Positions 25,962-35,109 are shown, counted from the first letter of the stretch. The stretch is 64,000 nt of DNA from Anaerolineaceae bacterium (GCA_028818375.1 JAPPOB010000010.1:930001-994000), one strand, 5' to 3'. Made by a program: numbers and translations. Notes: generated by a model not told the origin, from the letters alone.

Positions 25962-26780
25962 TTAACCCTGCTTCAGAAGCTGGTTTCCACCGGAAAACAA
26001 ACGGGTCAGCCTTCTGAGAAACCCGTCTTCTTCTTCGAGCGGGAGGAAGGGGACGTTTTCGCCGTTAAGACGGCGTGCAATGTTGTGATAGGCCAGTCCT
26101 GCCCGGGATTCTTCATTTAAAACAACCGGCACGCCCTTGTTGGAGGCGGGCACGACGAACTGGTCTTCCGGAACAATGCCGATCATCTTGATGGCGAGAA
26201 TGTCGGTGACGTCATCGGCCGAAAGCATCTCACCCTTTTGTACCATGTCCTGTCGAATGCGATTCAACACCAGCTTGCCCGGCCCCTTGCCGGCTGCTTC
26301 CAGCAATCCGATGATGCGGTCCGCATCGCGCACGGCGGAAACTTCAGGGTTGGTCACAATCAGCACCTCATCGGCCGGCGCGATGGCGTTGCGGAAGCCA
26401 CGTTCGATGCCCGCAGGCGAGTCAATCAGCACAAAATCGACCTCCGGTCGCAGCCAGTCCGAGACCTGTATCATATCCGACTGGCTGACTGCCGACTTGT
26501 CGCGGGTCTGTGATGCCGGGATCAAATGCAGGTCCGGCAACAACTTGTGCTTGATCATCGCCTGGCGCAACTTGCAGCGGCCCTCGGCCACGTCCACCAG
26601 ATTGTAAACGATGCGGTTTTCCAGGCCCATCACCACGTCCAGGTTGCGCAGGCCGATGTCTGCATCGATGAGCACGACGCGTTTGCCCAGTTGAGCCAGC
26701 GCGACCCCAATGTTGGCAGTGGCTGTGGTCTTGCCAACACCGCCCTTGCCCGAGGTGATGGTGACAATCTTCCCCCCCAT
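25962..26780 (-). CDS. minD: Septum site-determining ATPase MinD
   Basis: ParA/MinD-family ATPase of 272 residues that binds membranes as an ATP dimer and recruits MinC. The deviant Walker A motif SGKGGVGKTTATANIG lies at the N-terminus, LIDADIGLRNLD follows, and LIDSPAGIERGF is the switch II region. The C-terminal amphipathic helix GFLRRLTRLFSGG is the membrane-targeting sequence. ATG 26780 has GGGAG upstream and matches the family start; an ATG at 26798 overlaps the minC stop and a TTG at 26804 is also in frame. Confidence 0.95.
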   Translation of the reverse strand: MGGKIVTITSGKGGVGKTTATANIGVALAQLGKRVVLIDADIGLRNLDVVMGLENRIVYNLVDVAEGRCKLRQAMIKHKLLPDLHLIPASQTRDKSAVSQSDMIQVSDWLRPEVDFVLIDSPAGIERGFRNAIAPADEVLIVTNPEVSAVRDADRIIGLLEAAGKGPGKLVLNRIRQDMVQKGEMLSADDVTDILAIKMIGIVPEDQFVVPASNKGVPVVLNEESRAGLAYHNIARRLNGENVPFLPLEEEDGFLRRLTRLFSGGNQLLKQG

Positions 26781-26797
26781 GCCGTTCTCTCCCGCCA

Positions 26798-27487
26798 TTA
26801 CCAACTCTCTACCTGTATCCTGCCATCACGAACAAGGGCGACTTCCGGCGTCGGCGCTTCTGCATTGTCCGTCGGCGACGTCGCCACCAGACCGGCAATT
26901 CGCAGTTGCATCGGCGCCATGTCCAGCGCGCAGACGACCGAATCCTCGTCACCATTGGCGCCGGCGTGTACTGTGCCACGCAAATGACCCCACACCATCA
27001 CGTCGCCGGCCGCAATGACTTCGGCGCCCGGATTGATGTCACCGTAGACCACAACGTGCCCGTCACCGCGCACCACACGGCCGGAGCGAATCGTGTGCCG
27101 GACAAGAATGCCGCCCGACCCCGAATTGTCCCCGGCACTGGCCTCGGGCTCGTCTTCCTCTTCCTCCACCAGGCCGGCCAGCGCCGGACCCGCGCTGGTG
27201 CGAATGTCCAGCGCTTCCGTGGAATTGCGCGTGGTCTCACTTTTGCTCAACACGGCCCACAGGGACAGTCCCCGACGTTCCAGCAATGCCTTGAGCGACG
27301 TGAGTTCGTATTTGGGGACCGGCCGTTCGCCGACCTCCAGGATGATGCGGCCACCCTCATAGAACTTGCCCTGTTCATCAAGGTGAACGGCAAGATCGCC
27401 CGTCGTCGCCATCCATTCGACGGCGGGGTCGATCTGTATCAACAGACCCTCCCGCACCCCCTTGATGGCGAAGGATTTGCCTTCCAT
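26798..27487 (-). CDS. minC: Septum site-determining protein MinC
   Basis: FtsZ inhibitor of 229 residues. The N-terminal domain begins EGKSFAIKGVREGLLI and contains LKALLERRGLSLWAV. An acidic linker (LVEEEEDEPEAS) leads to the C-terminal beta-helix domain with RSGRVVRGDGHVVVYGDINPGAEVIAAGDVMVWG, which dimerises and binds MinD. ATG 27487 has a GGAGGG site close by; an in-frame GTG at 27523 would add 12 residues. It is the first of minC-minD-minE. Confidence 0.93.
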   Translation of the reverse strand: MEGKSFAIKGVREGLLIQIDPAVEWMATTGDLAVHLDEQGKFYEGGRIILEVGERPVPKYELTSLKALLERRGLSLWAVLSKSETTRNSTEALDIRTSAGPALAGLVEEEEDEPEASAGDNSGSGGILVRHTIRSGRVVRGDGHVVVYGDINPGAEVIAAGDVMVWGHLRGTVHAGANGDEDSVVCALDMAPMQLRIAGLVATSPTDNAEAPTPEVALVRDGRIQVESW

Positions 27488-27546
27488 CGTCCCTCCGTCA
27501 GGCACAGTGTCCTTTCCGGTCACCTCACAACCTTCAGGACAGCAGA

Positions 27547-27552
27547 AGTATA
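27547..27552 (-). promoter_or_regulatory. Possible -10 element upstream of minC
   Basis: TATACT on the minus strand in the 57-base gap between the membrane-protein gene and minC. No convincing -35 is seen, so minCDE may simply be read through from upstream. Confidence 0.28.
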
Positions 27553-27580
27553 CACTCCATAGTTAACGAATGCTATTCGA

Positions 27581-28732
27581 CTACAGATGTTGCAGCAGAA
27601 GCCAGAGGGGCAACAGGGCGTAGATTCCGGTGACGACCCGACCGGGCCCGAACGCGGAGCCCTGTGCCAGACGTTCGGACCAGTCGCGAATGGCGTGGAC
27701 GGCGACGGTCATCCAGATGATGCCAATCATGTGCAACGGCAGCAAAAGCACGGCAATGTCCCGCCCAAAGTAGACCAGGCCAAAGAGTGCCCAGCAGCCC
27801 CAGGCCAGCAGGGTGACGATCCCGGTGGCCGGATACCAGCGTGACAGACGCGACAACCCGATCAACGCCAGCAAACTGCCCGGAATGCTCAACTGGTCGC
27901 GCACAGTCTCCAGCAGGGTCAGCCAGCGCGCCGCCTCGCGCCAGCCATCGGCCAGCAGCCAGGGGAGCACCAGTCCTTCCTCCATCGCCTGCCCCGCCGG
28001 GTAAAGCCACCACTCCGAGCTGAGATAGCGTGATACGATGCCGGACAGTCCAAACAGGCAGGCAAGCAGGAAAATCGGCCAGAACAGGCGTGAAAGACGT
28101 ACTTTCGAAAGAATGAGCGCACTGCAGACTGCTGGCACGAAGAGTACAAACAATCTCGTGTTGACGATGCCGATGACCAGCAGAATGAGGATGGCCCAGG
28201 CATGGCTTGCCTCGGGCTCCCTGACCCCCGCGTCATCGGGATGCGGCAAAGCGCGTTGCAAGAGATCGAGCAGCAGCACCAGCAGCCACGCACTGGCCAG
28301 CGCCGTCAATCTAAGGCTTTCGGTCTGTCCCTGCTGCCACCAGAACACCAGTGAAAAGAGCGCCAGGGCGACCACTGCCGCCAACAGCAGGCTGCCTTGC
28401 CGGCGCAAGAGCAGCAGGACCACCAGCGCTGCCAGTGTGGCAAGTGCCAGCAGCGGCAGAAGGTCCTGTCGGGAAGCGCCACCCGTTTGAGTCCAGAATG
28501 CCGGGCTGAAGGCCAGCACCAGACAGCCGCATAGCGCCAGCGCGGCGCCAAAGCGGCACAGCGACATCGCCATGGCCACAATGACCAGGGCCATGCCGCA
28601 GGCGCGCAACAGGGGCGTCTCCCCGGGAAAAAGAAAAACAACGAGAGAAAGCGCGCCGCCAGAGAGCGCGGGCGTCCACTGGCGCAGTCGCGGCATCAGG
28701 TCCCCCTCCAGACGCGGGACCTTCAGTGTCAT
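27581..28732 (-). CDS. Polytopic membrane protein in the mre-min cluster
   Basis: Protein of 383 residues with about ten hydrophobic segments and few polar loops; I do not recognise the family. Short basic/acidic patches such as LPHPDDAGVREPEASH separate the halves. It overlaps the mrdA stop by four bases (ATGA), so it is translationally coupled to PBP2 and precedes minC. The position suggests a role in envelope growth or division, but nothing in the sequence shows which. Glycosyltransferase-like or lipid-carrier functions are possible for such polytopic proteins. Confidence 0.75.
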   Translation of the reverse strand: MTLKVPRLEGDLMPRLRQWTPALSGGALSLVVFLFPGETPLLRACGMALVIVAMAMSLCRFGAALALCGCLVLAFSPAFWTQTGGASRQDLLPLLALATLAALVVLLLLRRQGSLLLAAVVALALFSLVFWWQQGQTESLRLTALASAWLLVLLLDLLQRALPHPDDAGVREPEASHAWAILILLVIGIVNTRLFVLFVPAVCSALILSKVRLSRLFWPIFLLACLFGLSGIVSRYLSSEWWLYPAGQAMEEGLVLPWLLADGWREAARWLTLLETVRDQLSIPGSLLALIGLSRLSRWYPATGIVTLLAWGCWALFGLVYFGRDIAVLLLPLHMIGIIWMTVAVHAIRDWSERLAQGSAFGPGRVVTGIYALLPLWLLLQHL

Positions 28733-30999
28733 GCGCCAGCGGGAGGAAATGCCAGCACTCCACCTCGCTGGTTTTGCAGGCGCAACCAGGCTTCCAGCGT
28801 TTCAACGACAATGGGCAGGGCCACCAGTGATCCTTCCCCGCCGTTGTACACAAAGGAAATGATCAGGATCTGCGGATCATCCGCCGGCGCATAGGCGGTG
28901 AACCATGCATGCGCCGGCCAGCTGCCCTGAATGCAAAGGCCCAGCGGCCGCGCGATGTCATCGCAATACTCCGCCGTGCCGGTTTTACCAGCGACATTGA
29001 TGATCGGCAGGTCGGCTGGCGTGGCCGTGCCATAGGTCACCGCGCCGCGCAACCCTTCGTGGACGATGTCCAGAACCCCGGCGTCCACAAAGGGAGGCTG
29101 ATAGCGATCGTCAAAGCGCAGGGCATTGCAGACGCGGCCATTGAAAGGGTAGTTGAGCGGAATGTGCACGCGATATTCGCGCAGCTCCTCCAGAAAGGGG
29201 TCCGGATTGATGTCGACGGTGTTGACATAGGTATCGGGGTCGCAACGGGCCGCGTTGTAAAAGCCACTGTCCTCCTCGCAGGTGCAGGCCAGGCTCGCCG
29301 GCCCCTTCATGATCATGTCCTCGATCTGGGTCAGGGCCAGACGCTCGCCCTCCGGGACTTCATCCAGCACCAGATGTCGCAGCGCCTGGGGCTGGAAGGA
29401 GCGCAGGACGGCGCCTTCCGCGTCCAGAAAGCTGCTCACGATCGTCGGTTGCCACAGGGTGCCGCCGTTGACCACAGCGGCGACGGTCGAGATGAGTTGC
29501 AGGGGCGTAACGTTCACGAAACCCTGGCCGAAGGCGGCGTTGTAGGTATCGCCCGTCGACCAGTTCTCGCCATGGGTGCGGCGCTTCCAGTCCGGGTCGG
29601 GCATGATGCCCGGCAGTTCGCCAGGCAACTCCACCCCGAGTTCACTGCCGATGCCCATCGCCGTTGCATAGCGAAACAGGTCCGTGATTCCCAGACCGCC
29701 CTCTCTCAGGGTCAACGGGCTGAGGTCCGGGTTGCCCCCACCCACCTGATAGAAAAACACGTCGGAACTGTTGGCCAGCGCGCCGACGATGTTGAGCAGG
29801 CCGAAGCCGTCCCGCTTCCAGTCGAAAAAGGTCTGCGCCTGGGCCTCGTCGTTGGGCGCGTAGCGATTCGGCAGGGTCAGGGAACCCGGGTTGAAAATCG
29901 CAGTCTGTGGCGTGATGACGTCCTCTTCCAGGACCCCCACGGCGGTTACAATTTTCCAGACCGAGCCAGGTGGATAAAGCGAACTGATGGCGTGGTTGTT
30001 GAGGGGATTCTGCTCCGCGTTGAGGACCTCCAGATAATAGTCCGCGTCAATGGCCCGCGCGAAACGCGTGTTGTCATAGGTCGGCCAGCTGACCATGGCC
30101 AGGATTTCGCCTGTGTCGGGATGCATGGCGATTACCACGCCGGACCGGGTCTGGACGCGGCCGGCCTGGGCATTGACCAGGTTGATGCGCCGGGTCAGGG
30201 ATTCTTCGGCCGCGATCTGTAATTCCGTGTCGAGGGTCAGGCGGATATTCTGTCCGGGCAGGGGTTCACGCCGACTGATTTCACGCAGCACTTCGCCGGC
30301 CACGTCAACTTCCCGCAACACAGAGCCGCGCACACCACCCAGCTGGTTTTCCATAAAGAATTCCACGCCGGAATAGCCGATGCGGTCAAAGAAGGGATTG
30401 TAGCCCTGCTCCTGCAGTCGAACGGCCTCTTCAGCGGGGATGGGGCCCATATAGCCAATGATCTGGGACGTCAGGGCGCCGGTCGGATAGCCACGCACGC
30501 CGCGTATCTCTATGTCCACACCGGGCATCCCGATACGCTCTTCAAGGACCTGCATCGCGGCTGTAGCCGGGATGTCCTGCGCCACAACAACCGGTCTAAA
30601 GGGCGCCAGGCCTTCACCTTCCTGCACCAGTTCCTCAATGCTGCGCACGTTGCGACCTTCCGCCAGTTCCCTCGTCGGCGGCACGTCCACCAGCGCGGAA
30701 ATCCTCGTGAAGATTTCCAGGTCAGCCCCCGGATCACCGGGCAGGCGGGCTGGCACGATGGTCACGTTAAAGGCGGGGACATTGTGCGCCAGGGGGGACC
30801 CGAAGCGATCGAGGATGACCCCGCGTGGCGCCCCAACCGGCAACTCGCTCAGCCGGTTTTCGTCGGCCCGGAGCAAGGCGTCCGCCTGGTTGACCAGTTG
30901 CAGTTGGTAAAGGCGCAGGCCAAAGAGCAGGAATACAGCGAAAATAACACCCTGAAAGAAAGTCAGGCGCCAACCCTGAAAGGGATGCAGCAATTGCAT
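28729..30999 (-). CDS. mrdA: Penicillin-binding protein 2 (elongation transpeptidase)
   Basis: Class B PBP of 756 residues that crosslinks peptidoglycan with RodA. An N-terminal membrane helix, RGVILDRFGSPLA (dimerisation domain) and a transpeptidase domain are present. The active serine is S346 in SVWK, the second motif SSD is at about 411-413, and KTGTAE is at about 672. It is longer than E. coli PBP2 (633). Six cysteines cluster in the last third (about 572, 574, 586, 624, 679, 689), flanking the KTG motif, and could form disulfides. ATG 30999 avoids the overlap with mreD that the longer frame needs. Confidence 0.92.
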   Translation of the reverse strand: MQLLHPFQGWRLTFFQGVIFAVFLLFGLRLYQLQLVNQADALLRADENRLSELPVGAPRGVILDRFGSPLAHNVPAFNVTIVPARLPGDPGADLEIFTRISALVDVPPTRELAEGRNVRSIEELVQEGEGLAPFRPVVVAQDIPATAAMQVLEERIGMPGVDIEIRGVRGYPTGALTSQIIGYMGPIPAEEAVRLQEQGYNPFFDRIGYSGVEFFMENQLGGVRGSVLREVDVAGEVLREISRREPLPGQNIRLTLDTELQIAAEESLTRRINLVNAQAGRVQTRSGVVIAMHPDTGEILAMVSWPTYDNTRFARAIDADYYLEVLNAEQNPLNNHAISSLYPPGSVWKIVTAVGVLEEDVITPQTAIFNPGSLTLPNRYAPNDEAQAQTFFDWKRDGFGLLNIVGALANSSDVFFYQVGGGNPDLSPLTLREGGLGITDLFRYATAMGIGSELGVELPGELPGIMPDPDWKRRTHGENWSTGDTYNAAFGQGFVNVTPLQLISTVAAVVNGGTLWQPTIVSSFLDAEGAVLRSFQPQALRHLVLDEVPEGERLALTQIEDMIMKGPASLACTCEEDSGFYNAARCDPDTYVNTVDINPDPFLEELREYRVHIPLNYPFNGRVCNALRFDDRYQPPFVDAGVLDIVHEGLRGAVTYGTATPADLPIINVAGKTGTAEYCDDIARPLGLCIQGSWPAHAWFTAYAPADDPQILIISFVYNGGEGSLVALPIVVETLEAWLRLQNQRGGVLAFPPAGA

Positions 31000-31021
31000 C
31001 AGTAGCGGCCCCTTGCCAGCA

Positions 31022-31525
31022 TCAGCGGGCGACCAGCTGGCGCGCTTCAACGCGGCGTTGCACGAAGCGCAGCACAGCGAAGACCGGCAGGATCAGTGCG
31101 AAATTGTAAATCACGGTCGGGACAATGACATAGCCCAGGTCGTCCAGAAAGTCCACCGTAAAGCCCTGGAACGCGAAGAGCGACCACATAAGCAATTGTT
31201 GTGCCAATGTGCCGACTCCCGCGAGCAAAAGCAGGGTCAGCAAGCCGGTGCGACTGAATTGCTCGGTCAGGACGTTCACCACAAAGACCAGCAACACGAG
31301 GCCGATGACGGACTGCCCCGTGGGCGCCAGCGACAGCAGGTCCTGCATGATGCCGCCCGTGAACGCCCAGGCAACGCCCTCCGCCAATGGCGCGCGCAGG
31401 GCCCAGGCCAGAACGCATAGGAACACGAGGTCCGGCCCGCCATCCCACAGGCGGATCTGCGGCACCAGCGTGGTCTGCAAGGCCACGGCCAGCAGAAGTA
31501 CCGGCAGTCCGACCCAGGGGCCCAT
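31022..31525 (-). CDS. mreD: Rod shape-determining membrane protein MreD
   Basis: Membrane protein of 167 residues with about five helices. The N-terminal ALQTTLVPQI and the PDLVFLCVLAWAL segment are typical of MreD, as is GGIMQDLLSLAPTGQSVIGL. It forms part of the elongasome with MreC, RodA and PBP2. It begins eight bases after mreC behind an AGGCAGGA ribosome site and is followed by mrdA. Confidence 0.9.
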   Translation of the reverse strand: MGPWVGLPVLLLAVALQTTLVPQIRLWDGGPDLVFLCVLAWALRAPLAEGVAWAFTGGIMQDLLSLAPTGQSVIGLVLLVFVVNVLTEQFSRTGLLTLLLLAGVGTLAQQLLMWSLFAFQGFTVDFLDDLGYVIVPTVIYNFALILPVFAVLRFVQRRVEARQLVAR

Positions 31526-31532
31526 TCCTGCC

Positions 31533-32381
31533 TCAGTTCTCCATCACGTCAAATACGGCGGGATCGATGGGATCGAAGCTGGTCATGACCAGCACGACTT
31601 CCAGTTCGTCAAAATTGTTGAAACTGATAACTTCGGCTTCCTGAAACAACTCGAACTGAAACTGGCGCGAACTGGCGACCTGGCCGATTACGATGTCCGG
31701 CGGGAAATTACCGCCAAGGCCGGAAGTCAGCACCAGGTCACCAACGACAATCGATTCGCCGGGCGGCACCAGCGTAAGGCGCAAACTGCCGGAGAGCTGA
31801 CCTCGCAAACTCCCCTGCACCCTCGTTCCCTGCAGTCGTGCGCTGACCGCGCTGTCCCGGTCCGTAACCAGCAAAATGCGCGAGGCATTGGCGCTGATTT
31901 CCAGCACGCGGCCCACCAGCCCCTGGGCCGTGACCACCGGCATCCCGACCGCGATGCCATCGCGTGTGCCGCTGTTGACGGTGATGCTGCGACGCAGGCC
32001 CGTCTGGTCGTTGCTGATGACGTCGGCCGTCACGAACTCCCGGCTGGCGGCCGTGCCGGCGTAATCCAGCATCTCGGCCAGACGTTCGTAGTCCCTGGCG
32101 ATTTCTCGCAATTCGACCAGTTCCGCCGTCAGATCCGCCAGGGCGTCCTCAAGCGCTGCGTTTCTTTGTTGCAGGGTTTGCAACTCCGCCAGGTCGCTGA
32201 CCCCACCCGTAAGCGACAACACGGCCTGATTCAGGGCGCCGGTCAGCAAGTTGAGTGGAATGGAAGCCACTTCCTCCAGCGGCCCCAGCAATCCGGCACT
32301 GCTTAGCCCGATGAGCAGAAGACTCAGCGACAGACAGAAAACCAGAAACAGTATGCGGTTGGCGCGCCAGGCGCGAACCAT
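31533..32381 (-). CDS. mreC: Rod shape-determining protein MreC
   Basis: Bitopic protein of 282 residues. One N-terminal helix (about 10-30) is followed by a coiled coil (ELQTLQQRNAALEDALADL...) and two beta-barrel domains with SGTRDGIAVGMPVVTAQGLVGRV and SGLGGNFPPDIVIGQV, the usual MreC signatures. It bridges MreB inside and PBP2 outside. It has its own candidate promoter in the 82-base gap after mreB. Confidence 0.94.
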   Translation of the reverse strand: MVRAWRANRILFLVFCLSLSLLLIGLSSAGLLGPLEEVASIPLNLLTGALNQAVLSLTGGVSDLAELQTLQQRNAALEDALADLTAELVELREIARDYERLAEMLDYAGTAASREFVTADVISNDQTGLRRSITVNSGTRDGIAVGMPVVTAQGLVGRVLEISANASRILLVTDRDSAVSARLQGTRVQGSLRGQLSGSLRLTLVPPGESIVVGDLVLTSGLGGNFPPDIVIGQVASSRQFQFELFQEAEVISFNNFDELEVVLVMTSFDPIDPAVFDVMEN

Positions 32382-32411
32382 CGGCCCCTCCCGCGGGACT
32401 GCCTGCGTTCA

Positions 32412-32420
32412 GTATAGCAG
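32412..32420 (-). promoter_or_regulatory. Extended -10 upstream of mreC
   Basis: TGCTATACT on the minus strand, about 31 bases before the mreC ATG. A TTGACA (32444-32449) exists but is 26 bases away, too far for a standard pair. Confidence 0.4.
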
Positions 32421-32463
32421 AGCGGCGCGCATGGCCCCGCAATGTCAAATTATTGCCAGGGAA

Positions 32464-33525
32464 TCAGTGGCGTGTGCTGCCTCGTTCCAGGCCGGCCAGC
32501 AGGCGCCGCAGGTTGTTGTAGTCTTCCAGCACGCGCCCGGCGCCGCGGGCGACACAGGTGGCGGCATCCTCGGCCAGCCACACGCGGATGTTGACTTCCT
32601 CCGCCATCCGCTGCGGCAGGCCCATCAACTGGCTGGCCCCGCCCGCCATGCAGATCCCGCTTTCCATCAGGTCCGCGACCAGTTCGGGCGGTGTGTCGTC
32701 CAGAGCATCCTTGACCGTGTCCACAAGAATCTCCACCGAGCCGGCAATTGCCTCCCGGATTTCGATCGAACTGACTTCCACGGCGGTCGGCAACCCGGTC
32801 ACCAAATGACGACCTTTCACGTTCATGACCCGTTCGTTGGGCAGGGGCGAGGCGGAGCCAATCTCCAGCTTCACCTTTTCGGCGGTTGGCTCACCGATCA
32901 GCAGGTTGTGGCGCGCCCGCATGTGCTCCACGATGTCTTCGTCCATCTCGTCCCCGGCGACGCGGATGGAGCGGCTGATGACGATGCCGCCCAGCGAGAA
33001 GAGGGCAATTTCGGTCGTGCCGCCGCCGATGTCGATCATCATGCTGCCGCGCGTTTCCTGCACGGGCAGGCCGGCTCCGACGGCCGCCGCCACCGGTTCC
33101 TCAATCAGCCAGGCCTCGCGCGCGCCGGCGCTGATGGCCGCGTCGAAGACCGCGCGCTTTTCCACTTCGGTGACCCCGCTGGGAATACCAACCACCACCC
33201 GCGGTCGCGGGATCGGCACCCAGACCTGTTCGTGCGCCTTGCTGATCAGGTGATGCAGCATGGCTTCCGTGACTTCAAATTCGCTAATCACGCCGTCTCG
33301 CACCGGCCGCACGACGATGATGTCGCGCGGGTTCTTGCTCCACATTTCCTTGGCGCGCACGCCCACCTCGATCGGGCGCCGCGTTTTCCGCTCAAGCGCC
33401 ACGAAGGACGGTTCGTTGATCACGATGCCCTTGCCACGAACGCTGACCAGCGTATTGGCTGTGCCAAGGTCAATGCCGATGTCAAGGGAGAACAGTCCAA
33501 GGAAATAGTCGAGCGGACTGAGCAC
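32464..33525 (-). CDS. mreB: Actin-like cell-shape protein MreB
   Basis: Actin homologue of 353 residues. Phosphate 1 loop DIGIDLGTANTLV, VRPVRDGVISEFE, phosphate 2 loop MIDIGGGTTEIAL and the adenosine motif GICMAGGASQLMGLP are all intact. A short amphipathic N-terminus (LDYFLGLF) could bind membrane. It forms filaments that guide elongation. It heads the cluster mreB-mreC-mreD-mrdA-membrane protein-minCDE-rodA and is divergent from tilS. Confidence 0.96.
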   Translation of the reverse strand: MLSPLDYFLGLFSLDIGIDLGTANTLVSVRGKGIVINEPSFVALERKTRRPIEVGVRAKEMWSKNPRDIIVVRPVRDGVISEFEVTEAMLHHLISKAHEQVWVPIPRPRVVVGIPSGVTEVEKRAVFDAAISAGAREAWLIEEPVAAAVGAGLPVQETRGSMMIDIGGGTTEIALFSLGGIVISRSIRVAGDEMDEDIVEHMRARHNLLIGEPTAEKVKLEIGSASPLPNERVMNVKGRHLVTGLPTAVEVSSIEIREAIAGSVEILVDTVKDALDDTPPELVADLMESGICMAGGASQLMGLPQRMAEEVNIRVWLAEDAATCVARGAGRVLEDYNNLRRLLAGLERGSTRH

Positions 33526-33553
33526 GCGGGACTCCTGCTACCAGTGAGCAGGG

Positions 33554-33562
33554 ATTATAGCA
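33554..33562 (-). promoter_or_regulatory. Promoter -10 of the mre-min cluster
   Basis: TGCTATAAT, a perfect extended -10 on the minus strand, giving a leader of about 22 bases before the mreB ATG at 33525. The -35 is poor, as often with extended -10 promoters. Confidence 0.55.
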
Positions 33563-33591
33563 CAGCACACATTAACGAATTGTTTGTGCTA
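33558..33591. repeat. Inverted repeat TAGCACA...TGTGCTA in the mreB-tilS divergent promoter region
   Basis: TAGCACA (33558-33564) and TGTGCTA (33585-33591) are perfect inverted copies separated by 20 bases. Each arm overlaps the extended -10 of one divergent gene, so the symmetry may only reflect two back-to-back promoters, or it may be an operator. Confidence 0.5.
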
Positions 33592-33595
33592 CCAT
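33587..33595 (+). promoter_or_regulatory. Candidate extended -10 of tilS
   Basis: TGCTACCAT on the plus strand, 44 bases before ATG 33639; its position argues against the earlier in-frame start at 33594. Confidence 0.3.
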
Positions 33596-33638
33596 GGGCC
33601 TGCTCATGGGGCCTTTTGGTCATGTGACCGCTTCTACC

Positions 33639-35045
33639 ATGGACCTTCTGCAACATTGCGCCCGCATGCTTGTTGAGCAGTGCCTCGTCGCCTCAGGCAG
33701 CCGCCTTTTGCTGGCGGTTTCCGGCGGCAACGATTCGCTGGTCATGCTGCACCTGCTGCATAACTTGCATCGCGACCTCGGACTGGAACTTTACGTCGCC
33801 AGCCTGGACCACGGCTGGCGCGGCGCGGCGGGCGCCGAAGATGCCGCCTTTGTGCGACAAGAGGCAGAGGCGCTCGGGTTGCAAGTTACCCTGGGGGCCG
33901 CGGCAGGACTGCGCAGCGAAGCCGATGCCCGCCGCGCCCGCTACGAGTTTCTGGCGAGCAGCGCCAGACAGGTCGGCGCCCCGTACGTCATCACGGCCCA
34001 CCACGCGGACGATCAGGTGGAAACGATCTTGCTCAACCTGTTGCGGGGCAGCGGTCTGCGCGGTCTGGCCGGCATGCGCCCTCGCACGGGACTCCCCGGT
34101 CACCCTCAACTGACCCTGCTGCGCCCCTTTCTTGAAGTTCCCCGCCGTGAACTGCGCGCCTGGGGGCGTATTCAGGGGCTTGAACCGCGCCAGGACGCCA
34201 GCAATGACGATCGGCGACTGCGAAGAAACCGTCTGCGCCATGACATCCTGCCCCTCCTGCGGGAATTCGATCCGCGGGTGGAGCGATCGCTTCTGCGTTT
34301 ATCGGAAAACGCCGCCCGGGACTACGACTATCTTCAGCAACAACTGCAGGAGGCCGCAGGGAAGGGTTTGCGCCACAGTGAACAGCGCGTTCGCCTGCCG
34401 CGTTCGACGTTCAACGCCCTGCACCCCGCCCTGCAAGGGCAGCTGGCCCTGAATGCCCTGCGTGAACTGGGCGGCACAGAGGCCGGCGCCGGACACGTGG
34501 AAAGCCTGGTTTCACTGGCCGCTTCCGGCCGCACGGGACAGGCCTGCAGCCTGCCAGGCGGCGTCCAACTGCGGATCGAATACGGCGACCTGGTCTTCGA
34601 ACGCATTGGCGCCGAAGAGGAATGGCCGGGGCCCCTGTTGACAGGGCGGCAGGCGCTGGAAGTCCGCCTCCCGGGCACGACCGCTCTGCCAGACCGGACC
34701 TGGAAGCTGGTAATCAGCAGGCAACGCGTGAGCGGCGCGGCCACCTGGCAGCGTCTCTCCCTGCCGCCAGCAGCCGCTGTCACGCTGGATACCCGCAGGC
34801 CGGGCGATCGATTTCGCCCGCCCGAGTTGAACGGACACTCTCAGTCGCTCAAAAAATGGATGATCAACCGCCGGCTTCCCCGCTCCGTCCGGATGGAGAT
34901 TCCCCTGTTGCGCGTTGACGGTAAGATTGCCGCGGTCTTCGCCGGGAAAAAAATAATTCCCTCCTGGCGCTTTGTGGCAAGTGAAGCGGATGCCAGCTCC
35001 TGGTTCTGCGCAATTTGTCAGATTGCTGGCCCAACTTGCCCGTAA
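33639..35045 (+). CDS. tilS: tRNA(Ile)-lysidine synthase
   Basis: N-type ATP pyrophosphatase of 468 residues that converts C34 of the CAT-anticodon tRNA-Ile to lysidine, so that it reads AUA. The PP-loop SGGNDS is at about 28-33, SLDHGWRG follows, and HHADDQVETILLNLLRGSGLRGL is the family signature. The C-terminal TilS domain with RRPGDRFRPPELNGHSQSLKKWM is present. In-frame ATGs at 33594 and 33606 lie within or just after the promoter, so 33639 is preferred. Confidence 0.93.
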   Translation: MDLLQHCARMLVEQCLVASGSRLLLAVSGGNDSLVMLHLLHNLHRDLGLELYVASLDHGWRGAAGAEDAAFVRQEAEALGLQVTLGAAAGLRSEADARRARYEFLASSARQVGAPYVITAHHADDQVETILLNLLRGSGLRGLAGMRPRTGLPGHPQLTLLRPFLEVPRRELRAWGRIQGLEPRQDASNDDRRLRRNRLRHDILPLLREFDPRVERSLLRLSENAARDYDYLQQQLQEAAGKGLRHSEQRVRLPRSTFNALHPALQGQLALNALRELGGTEAGAGHVESLVSLAASGRTGQACSLPGGVQLRIEYGDLVFERIGAEEEWPGPLLTGRQALEVRLPGTTALPDRTWKLVISRQRVSGAATWQRLSLPPAAAVTLDTRRPGDRFRPPELNGHSQSLKKWMINRRLPRSVRMEIPLLRVDGKIAAVFAGKKIIPSWRFVASEADASSWFCAICQIAGPTCP

Positions 35046-35109
35046 CGTTTACAATTGTCTGGCAAAGGTCAGGCTAGTCTAAATCAGATTGGACAAGGCA
35101 GACATCATC

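Noticed and set aside
28909..30222. Plus-strand open frame of 437 codons
   Set aside because: Antisense to mrdA; shadow of its codon bias.
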